Program-made: the position numbers and the translations under genes
Part shown: positions 41,214-48,339 of the stretch, piece after piece
Layout of the letters: each line of letters opens with the position of its first letter
How positions within the stretch are numbered: position 1 is the stretch's first letter
Source: a virus
DNA: 58,266 bases
Strand: one strand, 5' to 3'
Virus record (IMG/VR): IMGVR_UViG_3300027782_002369
Span: 1-58,266 of that record
Notes under the pieces: generated by a model
Told to the model about the DNA's origin: nothing
Databases searched by the model: none
The model's input: only the letters and a program-made list of their open reading frames with translations

Positions 41214-41941
41214 TGGCTTCACTTGGCATTTATCATTGGAATAAAGATAACAAGTCGGGGCTAGAGGCCTCGATTGCTTCATTCCGTAAATATCATCCTG
41301 ATGCACCATACTTTGTTGCCTGTGATGCAGCAGGTGGTTCTCAATATGATGTATGTAAAAAGTATAATGTAAATTATCTTCACGCAGATTTTGATTTAGG
41401 TTATCCATCTCCTCATTGGGGTTTCGATAAACTCAGAGTATATAACTTTATGAAACGAATGATGTTGGCTGCCATCTGTATGGGAACAACACATTTTATT
41501 ATTTCAGAAGATGATGTAATCTGTTTGAACGAAATACAATTTGATCCGAATTGGGATATTGCTTCATATAATATTACAGATGGTAATTACATTAACCAAG
41601 AAATTTTAGATGTATGTGAAACAATCTCCGGTGTTAAACCTGACAGAAAACAATATGGTGCTGGTGCAGGTACGATTATGAAAACAAGTACCTTTATTCA
41701 AACATTCTATAAGTTTGTTGAATTCTTAGATAGAGATTTTGATAGACTACATCAGAATCAACCACAACTTGGATGGAATGATTGTTTTCTACAAGTATAC
41801 TTCTTCCTTGCCGGGTCTAAATATAATGTCAATCCAAGATTGCACAATATTTGGCCAGAGAATCCAAATTTAGATTTGAATGAAATGAAGAAACACTATG
41901 ACATGGTACACAATTATAAGAATTTTTATGAAGGTAGATAA
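41213..41941 (+). CDS. Glycosyltransferase-like protein (242 aa)
   Basis: This 242-residue protein begins with a strand-rich nucleotide-sugar-like domain (LGIYHWNKDNKSGLEASIAS) and has HFIISEDDVICLN (about residues 94-106) in the place of a DxD motif. A GAGAGTIMKTS segment and a WNDCFLQVYF element resemble the acceptor side of GT-A enzymes. It lies within the cassette with one-base overlaps on both sides. Confidence 0.62.
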   Translation: MASLGIYHWNKDNKSGLEASIASFRKYHPDAPYFVACDAAGGSQYDVCKKYNVNYLHADFDLGYPSPHWGFDKLRVYNFMKRMMLAAICMGTTHFIISEDDVICLNEIQFDPNWDIASYNITDGNYINQEILDVCETISGVKPDRKQYGAGAGTIMKTSTFIQTFYKFVEFLDRDFDRLHQNQPQLGWNDCFLQVYFFLAGSKYNVNPRLHNIWPENPNLDLNEMKKHYDMVHNYKNFYEGR

Positions 41942-43125
41942 TGGACTTAACTGAAATTAAAGAATGTTTGGCGTGTGGTTGCGACCACTTGCTTCCTGTA
42001 TTGGACTTAAATGACCAACCTTTAGCAAACTCATACAAAAAAACACAAGATGAATCTGAAGCATCTTATCCACTAAAGATTAATCGTTGTAATTATTGTT
42101 GTCATGTTCAACTATCTCATGCAGTTAATCCAGATTTAATCTATAAGAATTATCTGTATGTAAGTGGAACAACCAAAACTTATGTTGAATATATGGAATG
42201 GTATGCTGATTTCTGTATTGAAACTTTCAGACACAATCCTCGTTCCGTTTTAGACATTGGTTGTAATGATGGTTCACAATTAAATGCTTTTAAATCCCGT
42301 GGACTTAAAACTTACGGTGTTGACCCAGCAGAAAATCTTTATCCATTATCATCAGAAAATCATAATGTGAAGTGTGGTTATTTCGATAAAGACTATGAGC
42401 AACAAGCAGATATTATTACTATACAAAATGCTTTTGCACATAATCCAAATCCGTTAGAGTTTTTAAAGAATTGTAAAAAGAATTTAGAAATTAATGGCTT
42501 AATTTTTATTCAAACATCACAATCTGATATGATTTTGAATAATGAGTTTGATACAATTTACCACGAACATATTTCATTCTATAATATACTTTCAATGTCC
42601 TTATTGTGTATAAGAGCAGGTTTAGAATTGATTGATGTAGTGAAAACTCCGATTCATGGAACTAGTTATATCTTTATTATTAGTGCTGATAAGAAACAAT
42701 ATGCAAGAGTAAACAATTTAATTGGTATGGAAAACACTGCTGGTTTATATGATAGAACAACTTATGTCAAATACACACAAAACTGTATTGAAATGGTTGA
42801 TAAGTTTAAAGAGAAAGTAGAATACTGGAGAAGCCAAGGTTATAAAGTGGTAGGTTATGGTGCTGCAGCCAAAGCAAGTACTTTCCTAAACTTCTCAAAA
42901 GTACCATTTGATATGATTATTGATGATAATCCATTGAAGCAAGGACTCTATACACCAGGTTCTTCTGTTGGTATAGTTAGCTCGGATGTATTGAAAACCT
43001 TCACGGAAGATGATAAAATATTATTTGTACCTTTGGCATGGAACTTCTTTAAAGAGATTAGAGAACGTATTATTACCAAACGAAATAATTTTAACGATGT
43101 ATTTTTAAACATGAAAGATTTATGA
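41941..43125 (+). CDS. Sugar C-methyltransferase (NovU/TylC3-like)
   Basis: This 394-residue protein has three parts typical of sugar C-methyltransferases: an N-terminal zinc-binding domain with two pairs of cysteines (CLACGC and CNYCCH), a central SAM domain with VLDIGCNDGSQL (about residues 100-111) and a C-terminal GYGAAAKASTFLNF domain. These enzymes methylate carbon 3 of 4-keto deoxy sugars. With the 4,6-dehydratase and the E1-type 3-dehydratase it suggests a branched 3,6-dideoxyhexose, an inference. Confidence 0.85.
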   Translation: MDLTEIKECLACGCDHLLPVLDLNDQPLANSYKKTQDESEASYPLKINRCNYCCHVQLSHAVNPDLIYKNYLYVSGTTKTYVEYMEWYADFCIETFRHNPRSVLDIGCNDGSQLNAFKSRGLKTYGVDPAENLYPLSSENHNVKCGYFDKDYEQQADIITIQNAFAHNPNPLEFLKNCKKNLEINGLIFIQTSQSDMILNNEFDTIYHEHISFYNILSMSLLCIRAGLELIDVVKTPIHGTSYIFIISADKKQYARVNNLIGMENTAGLYDRTTYVKYTQNCIEMVDKFKEKVEYWRSQGYKVVGYGAAAKASTFLNFSKVPFDMIIDDNPLKQGLYTPGSSVGIVSSDVLKTFTEDDKILFVPLAWNFFKEIRERIITKRNNFNDVFLNMKDL

Positions 43126-44408
43126 TGGACAAACTTGAAATGATTAAGGCACTATCTCTGAGTAGGCCAAGCTATGCCAAGAACTATGACAACTATAAAG
43201 AAGGCGACTTTGTTCAGTATTCTGGCCAACTTTGGGACGAAAATGAAATGTTCGCTGCCATTGATACATTAGTTAATGGTAAATGGATTACATCAGGTGA
43301 AAAGGTTGCTCAATTTCAAAATAAATTTAGTAAGAAGTTTAATGTAAAAAATTCACACATGGTGAACTCAGGCAGTTCTGCTAATCTGGTAATGATTACT
43401 GCATTGAAACATTATTTCAAATGGCAACAAGACGATGAGATTATTGTTTCACCTGTAGGATTTCCGACAACGATTGCACCAATTGTTCAGAATGGTTTAA
43501 AGGCAGTATTCATTGATATTGAATTAGATACTTTGAATTTTGATTTGACCAAGATTGAAGAAAAGATTACACCACGAACCAAAGGTATCTTTGTATCTCC
43601 AGTTCTTGGTAATCCTCCTGACATGGATGTATTGCGTGATATCTGTACCAAACATGGCATTCTATTGATTGGTGATAACTGTGATTCATTGGGTTCAAAC
43701 TACGATGGTAAGATGTTGACCGATTACTACTTCTGCTGGTCTACCTCATTTTATCCTGCACACCACATCTCAACAGGTGAAGGTGGTATGATCTCTACCA
43801 ATGATGATGGCCTAATCAACATCATACGCTCTGTATCATGGTGGGGTCGTGATTGTTATTGTGTTGGTGCCAATAATCTGTTAGAATGTGGTACTTGTGG
43901 TAATCGTTTCGATACATGGCTGAATAACTATGATGGTGTCGTTGACCACAAATACATTTTCTCCACAATGGGTTACAATCTCAAACCACTAGACCTACAA
44001 GGTGCCATTGGTATTGAACAGTTGAAGAAGTTTGAATACATTGATGAGAAACGCCGTGAGTATAAAAACAAAGTTCAAAAATTCATTGAAGATAACATCA
44101 AAGAAGCAAGAGTAATCAACCCATTACCAAAAGGTGATCCATCTTGGTTCGGTGTTCCAATTTATTGTGAATCCCAAGAAGTTAAAGAATTATTAGTATC
44201 ACATTTTGAAGCCAACAAGATTCAAACCCGAAATTATTTTAGTGGAAATATTTTAATGCATCCTGGTTATGAACACTTAGATAACTATAAAGATTATCCA
44301 AACTCCAATAAAGCATTAAGTAATGTATTCTTTGTTGGTTGTTCGCCTTTATGGAATGAAAACATTCTAAACTATATTGAGAAAGTGTGTAAAAAGTGGA
44401 ACGATTAA
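43122..44408 (+). CDS. CDP-4-keto-6-deoxyglucose-3-dehydratase-like protein (E1/RfbH type)
   Basis: This 428-residue protein has the DegT/DnrJ aminotransferase fold but the PLP lysine is replaced by His214 in FYPAHHISTGEGG, the change that defines E1/RfbH and ColD dehydratases. It also has the iron-sulfur pattern of E1: C187, then 57 residues to C245, one to C247, eight to C256, plus C259. ColD lacks such a cluster. The reaction removes the 3-hydroxyl of a nucleotide 4-keto-6-deoxy sugar, using PMP and electrons from a reductase (E3) that I do not see here; the host would have to supply it. Confidence 0.85.
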   Translation: MMDKLEMIKALSLSRPSYAKNYDNYKEGDFVQYSGQLWDENEMFAAIDTLVNGKWITSGEKVAQFQNKFSKKFNVKNSHMVNSGSSANLVMITALKHYFKWQQDDEIIVSPVGFPTTIAPIVQNGLKAVFIDIELDTLNFDLTKIEEKITPRTKGIFVSPVLGNPPDMDVLRDICTKHGILLIGDNCDSLGSNYDGKMLTDYYFCWSTSFYPAHHISTGEGGMISTNDDGLINIIRSVSWWGRDCYCVGANNLLECGTCGNRFDTWLNNYDGVVDHKYIFSTMGYNLKPLDLQGAIGIEQLKKFEYIDEKRREYKNKVQKFIEDNIKEARVINPLPKGDPSWFGVPIYCESQEVKELLVSHFEANKIQTRNYFSGNILMHPGYEHLDNYKDYPNSNKALSNVFFVGCSPLWNENILNYIEKVCKKWND

Positions 44409-45217
44409 TTAATGTCCTAGGTGGTAATGGTTTTGTAGGAAGCCGTTATCGGGAACTTACAGGAAATGTAGAAATTAATGCCAAGTATGATTATATCGTA
44501 AAAGATAATTCGGAAGTGGTATACTTTATCTCTACTGTTGACAACTATAATGTTCACACCAATCCACACCTAGACATTGAAACGAACCTAACGACTTTGG
44601 TTAAGACTTTAGAATCCTGTAAGGACAAGAATGTAACTTTTAATTTTATTAGTTCCTGGTTCGTTTATGGAGATGTGGAACTACCAGCCAAAGAAGATTC
44701 TTACTGTAATCCTAGAGGATTCTATTCAATTACGAAACGTACCGCAGAACAACTATTAATTTCATATTGTGAAACTTTTAATATTAAATACCGAATTCTC
44801 CGTTTGGCAAATGTCTTGGGTAAAAGTGACTATAAAGTATCCAAGAAAAAGAATGCCTTACAATACATGATTAAACAAGTGGTAAATAATGAAGATATTA
44901 GTCTTTACGAAGGCGGTATCTTTTATCGTGATTACATTCATGTTGACGATGTAGTACAAGCCATTAATCTTATTATAGAAAAAGGAAACATAAATGAAAT
45001 CTATAACATTGGTAATGGTGAAAAGGTGTTCATCAAACAAGCGTTAGATTATGTGAAGTATAAAGTGAATTCCACATCAAAATTTGGAACCATGGAAATT
45101 CCTCAATTTCATAAAACAGTTCAAACAAAAAACATGATACTGGACACCTCAAAACTCAAAACCTTAGGGTATACACCCAAATACAATCTATTCCAAACAT
45201 TGGATACGCTTATATAA
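44396..45217 (+). CDS. NAD-dependent sugar epimerase/reductase
   Basis: This 273-residue short-chain dehydrogenase starts with a GTG at 44396, inside the end of the previous gene, and goes straight into the NAD-binding strand LINVLGGNGFVGSRY. The catalytic serine lies in FISSWFVYGD and the YxxxK pair in YSITKRTAEQ (about residues 110-120). It could reduce or epimerise the deoxy sugar made by the preceding enzymes. It is the last gene of the cassette. Confidence 0.8.
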   Translation: MERLINVLGGNGFVGSRYRELTGNVEINAKYDYIVKDNSEVVYFISTVDNYNVHTNPHLDIETNLTTLVKTLESCKDKNVTFNFISSWFVYGDVELPAKEDSYCNPRGFYSITKRTAEQLLISYCETFNIKYRILRLANVLGKSDYKVSKKKNALQYMIKQVVNNEDISLYEGGIFYRDYIHVDDVVQAINLIIEKGNINEIYNIGNGEKVFIKQALDYVKYKVNSTSKFGTMEIPQFHKTVQTKNMILDTSKLKTLGYTPKYNLFQTLDTLI

Positions 45218-45247
45218 AGCCAACAATTCGTTGACTATGTATCTAAG

Positions 45248-45281
45248 CCAATCTTTCTATGGTTATGACCAGAAAGGTTGG
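45248..45281 (+). other. Long hairpin between the glycan cassette and the late virion genes
   Basis: An 11-bp stem (CCAATCTTTCT with AGAAAGGTTGG, one wobble) continues as GGT/ACC around a TATG loop. No T tract follows on either strand, so it is not a standard terminator. It lies seven bases before the late promoter at 45288. Confidence 0.55.
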
Positions 45282-45287
45282 ATGTTG

Positions 45288-45295
45288 TATAAATA
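45288..45295 (+). promoter_or_regulatory. T4-type late promoter
   Basis: The exact octamer TATAAATA lies 45 bases before the ATG at 45340 and begins the late virion-protein operon. It lies inside a longer open frame that starts at 45259, which shows that this longer frame is not the gene. Confidence 0.78.
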
Positions 45296-45339
45296 AGGAA
45301 CTGGCAACCAAAGTGTGTTGCAATCTGAAGGGAAAAATA

Positions 45340-46560
45340 ATGCAGAAGTTTTTATCATTCTTAAAAGAAGAAACTGAAGAAGTTTCAACTCTAAAGCATA
45401 TACATCATGCTGAAGATCGTCCATTAATGCATGGCCACCAGGGTTTTGAACACGCTTTTGGTGCTTTAAACCAAGCTCATGCACACATCACTTCCGGACA
45501 CCAAAACAGTAACCTAACGATGAAATATGATGGTTCTCCATCAATCGTTTTTGGTCATCATCCTAAAAATGGTAAATTCTTTGTGGCCACCAAGTCGGCC
45601 TTCAACAAAAACCCCAAGATCAATCATACAGATAAAGATATTGAAAAAAACCATGGCCATGCACCAGGTTTAGTAAAAACACTTAAACACGCTTTAAAAC
45701 ATCTACCAAAAGTAACACCTAAAACTGGTGTATATCAAGGCGATTTGATGCACCATGCTGACACTAAAACTCTCCATGAGAGTTATATCGTAGAAGCCAA
45801 AGATTCTAAGGTATCATTTACACCCAATACAATCACTTATACTCCCAAAGAAAAGAGTGAGGCTGATAAAATTAAGAAATCTAAAGTTGGTGTAGTTGTA
45901 CATCAACAATATCACGGATCCGATATTGGCAGCATGTCTGTTTCTCCCCATCCCGATATGAGTAAGTTTAAAGAACATCCAGATGTACATTTACATGGTG
46001 CTGAACATGACACAAGTAAAGTAAAACATTCCGCTGAGAATGAAAAAACATTTCAGAAACACATGGCAGCTGCCAAAGATATACATGACACACAAGGTCA
46101 TAAAATGTATGATGCTATTCATCCAAAGCATTCTGGAGAAGCTGGTCATTTAGCAACTTACATAAATCATACAGTAAGAACAGATAAAGTTCCGAGTGTT
46201 GCCGGATTTAAATCTCATGTTGCTGCTCATTATGAAAAGAAAGCAGCTAAAGTATCTACTGATAAAGCAAAAGCTGCACATACAGCTGAAGGTGATAAAC
46301 AAGTTGCTCATGTTGAAAAAAATAAAGAACATTATGGTAACTTATTCTCGATGCATCATCATTTACACCAAGCCAAAAATGCTTTGGTCAATTCATTAGA
46401 AACTCATGAAGGTAGATATCACCACCACATCGATGGTAAGAAATCCAAACCTGAAGGTTTTGTAGTGAACCATAAACCAGAAGGTGGTAAAGAAGAACCC
46501 ACTAAATTGGTTAATCGTGCTGAGTTTGCTAAACAGAATTTATTAAAAGTTCGTAAATGA
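45340..46560 (+). CDS. Ligase-fold-like virion protein (DUF6267-like), possible capsid targeting sequence
   Basis: From the ATG at 45340 (GAAGGGA upstream) this is a 406-residue, histidine-rich protein. LTMKYDGSPSIVFG (about residues 59-72) contains K-x-D-G, the nucleotidylated lysine motif of DNA/RNA ligases and capping enzymes; VYQGDLM (about 135) and EGFVVNH (about 380) could be motifs III and IV. The family resembles phage DUF6267 proteins. The first ten residues (MQKFLSFLKE) resemble the T4 capsid targeting sequence with a Leu-x-Glu cleavage site, so it may be packaged in the head. The longer frame from 45259 starts upstream of the late promoter and is rejected. Confidence 0.68.
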   Translation: MQKFLSFLKEETEEVSTLKHIHHAEDRPLMHGHQGFEHAFGALNQAHAHITSGHQNSNLTMKYDGSPSIVFGHHPKNGKFFVATKSAFNKNPKINHTDKDIEKNHGHAPGLVKTLKHALKHLPKVTPKTGVYQGDLMHHADTKTLHESYIVEAKDSKVSFTPNTITYTPKEKSEADKIKKSKVGVVVHQQYHGSDIGSMSVSPHPDMSKFKEHPDVHLHGAEHDTSKVKHSAENEKTFQKHMAAAKDIHDTQGHKMYDAIHPKHSGEAGHLATYINHTVRTDKVPSVAGFKSHVAAHYEKKAAKVSTDKAKAAHTAEGDKQVAHVEKNKEHYGNLFSMHHHLHQAKNALVNSLETHEGRYHHHIDGKKSKPEGFVVNHKPEGGKEEPTKLVNRAEFAKQNLLKVRK

Positions 46561-48338
46561 AATCATTCTTGGAAATAGTAGAAGAAAAAGATACAGGTAA
46601 ACATGCCGTGATGACTTATGGTCGCATGAATCCTCCGACCACAGGACATTTAAAAGTAATCGATAAAGTTAAAGAAATTGCTAAGAATGTTGGTGGTTCA
46701 CATCATGTTATTGTATCTCATACACAAGATGCTAAGAAGAATCCTTTATCTAGCGCACAGAAAGTTAAAACTCTGAAGCGGTATTCTCCAGATACTAATA
46801 TCGAGAAATCTTCAAAAGAACATCCTTCCATTTTTAGTCATGCTGAAAAGTTACATAAACAAGGCGTAACTCACCTTCATGTTGTCGTTGGTTCAGACCG
46901 TGTTAAAGAATTTAAAGATTCATTAAACAAATATAATGGTAAATCTAATAAAGAAGGTAAAGTACCTTATAATTTTAAAAAGATAACAGTACATTCTGCT
47001 GGTCAAAGAGATCCTGATGCTGAAGGTTCAGAAGGTATGTCTGGTACCAAAATGAGAGAACACGCAAAGAATAAAAACTTTGGTGAGTTTCGTAAAGGTG
47101 TTCCATCTCATGTATCAGATACTCATGCAAAAGAATTAATGCACGATACTCGTAAAGGTATGGGATTGCATGAATCGTATAGTCGTGGCCAGTTCAAAGC
47201 AATCTTTGTGACTGGTGGTCCAGGTTCCGGTAAAGATATTATCATCCGTGAGGCTATTGCTGAATCTAAGATTGTAGAGTTAAACTTTATTCAATCACAA
47301 GAATATTTGGGTGACAAACAAAAGTTATCTGAAAAAACTAGTGATTTCCGTAGAGAAGGTATTCGTAATCGTGGTCCATTGATTATTAATGGACCTGCTG
47401 ATGACCAAGATAGAATTGCTTACATTAAAGAAGAATTGGAAGAACTTGGTTACGAAACAATGATGATTTTTGTTGAAACCACCAATGAAACCAGTAAAGA
47501 AAGAAACTCTTTATTGTCCAGAATGATGGTTGAATCGGTTCGCCATGATAAATGGTTGAAATCTCAACAAAATACTAAATATTTCCAAGAATCATTTGCC
47601 GACTGTGTTACCTTTGATAATACTGGCAACCTAGATACCAAAGAAGAAGATATTCATTTTGTATATGAAAAAACAAATGAATTTTTAGATTCTGGTGTGG
47701 TAGGAGAAACAGCCGAAGATTGGTTGAATCGTAGAAGTAAATTAAATATTAATTCATTATTTAAGGAAAACAAAAATGTTAAAAGCACTAGCAGATTGGT
47801 TGAAACTAAAACCCAAATCGGAGAAAACGCTCCAGGACAACAACTCCAACGCAAGCTTGGAAAAGTCGATTCAGTCACAGACGGAGATGTTAAGTACAAC
47901 TCCGGCTACGACCCAAGAGGATACCACGAAGGCACCGGCGAAAGCTCCGGCCAAAAAGGTGGCCCCAAAGTCCAAGTCCTCCCCCAAGCCAAAGAGCCCA
48001 ACTTCCAAAAAGACAAAGAGAAAGTAAAAGCTCAAAAAGGTAAGATTTTTAATGTTTCAATGAGTAGGTCTGTAAACCAAGGAACAGGTATTGGCGACAC
48101 ATACAATTCCCGTGTTCCTGGTGTGACAGCAGGTTTAGGAAATCAAACTTATTCCGAACAGAAGTCATTTGGTTCATTTAGAAAAGTTAAAGAAGCAATA
48201 GATGATCCAGGTGCTAATGATATGGGAGTAGGTGGAGTATTAGGTGGTTCTACTAATAAAGAACCTTTAGTTACACCAGATGATGTTAAAATAAAAACAT
48301 CCGCAACGATTAAGAAAAAGAAAAAAAACGGAGATTAA
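46557..48338 (+). CDS. NadR-like nucleotidyltransferase plus P-loop protein, possible internal virion protein
   Basis: This 593-residue protein has an adenylyl/cytidylyltransferase domain at residues about 17-180: GRMNPPTTGH carries the (H/T)xGH motif and GMSGTKMREHA is the closing motif. A P-loop domain follows (FVTGGPGSGKDIII, about 220-233), giving the order seen in NadR (NMN adenylyltransferase plus ribosylnicotinamide kinase). The last 200 residues are polar and repetitive. The start MKSFLEIVEE resembles a capsid targeting sequence with cleavage site. It overlaps the previous gene by four bases. A second gene is overprinted at 47776. Substrate is not proven. Confidence 0.75.
   Translation: MKSFLEIVEEKDTGKHAVMTYGRMNPPTTGHLKVIDKVKEIAKNVGGSHHVIVSHTQDAKKNPLSSAQKVKTLKRYSPDTNIEKSSKEHPSIFSHAEKLHKQGVTHLHVVVGSDRVKEFKDSLNKYNGKSNKEGKVPYNFKKITVHSAGQRDPDAEGSEGMSGTKMREHAKNKNFGEFRKGVPSHVSDTHAKELMHDTRKGMGLHESYSRGQFKAIFVTGGPGSGKDIIIREAIAESKIVELNFIQSQEYLGDKQKLSEKTSDFRREGIRNRGPLIINGPADDQDRIAYIKEELEELGYETMMIFVETTNETSKERNSLLSRMMVESVRHDKWLKSQQNTKYFQESFADCVTFDNTGNLDTKEEDIHFVYEKTNEFLDSGVVGETAEDWLNRRSKLNINSLFKENKNVKSTSRLVETKTQIGENAPGQQLQRKLGKVDSVTDGDVKYNSGYDPRGYHEGTGESSGQKGGPKVQVLPQAKEPNFQKDKEKVKAQKGKIFNVSMSRSVNQGTGIGDTYNSRVPGVTAGLGNQTYSEQKSFGSFRKVKEAIDDPGANDMGVGGVLGGSTNKEPLVTPDDVKIKTSATIKKKKKNGD
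47776..48027 (+). CDS. Overprinted histone-H1-like basic protein (83 aa)
   Basis: An 83-codon frame in the +1 phase lies wholly inside the NadR-like gene. It has an AAGGA site eight bases before its ATG. The product begins MLKALADWLKLKPK and ends in a Lys/Pro/Ala/Ser-rich tail (KAPAKAPAKKVAPKSK and more), like H1-type or other DNA-condensing tails. In this stretch the host frame uses many codons ending in C, unusual for this AT-rich genome, and these C bases are the second positions of Ala, Pro, Ser and Thr codons in the overprinted frame. This supports selection on both frames. Confidence 0.6.
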   Translation: MLKALADWLKLKPKSEKTLQDNNSNASLEKSIQSQTEMLSTTPATTQEDTTKAPAKAPAKKVAPKSKSSPKPKSPTSKKTKRK

Positions 48339-48339
48339 A

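Noticed and set aside
45259-45339. N-terminal extension of the ligase-like gene
   Set aside because: It contains the late promoter and most of a hairpin arm, so it would not be on the transcript; the ATG at 45340 has a ribosome site and a targeting-like N-terminus.
47654-47899. 81-codon - strand frame opposite the NadR-like gene
   Set aside because: No promoter or ribosome site, and it covers the region where the + strand overprinted frame gives a better explanation of codon use.
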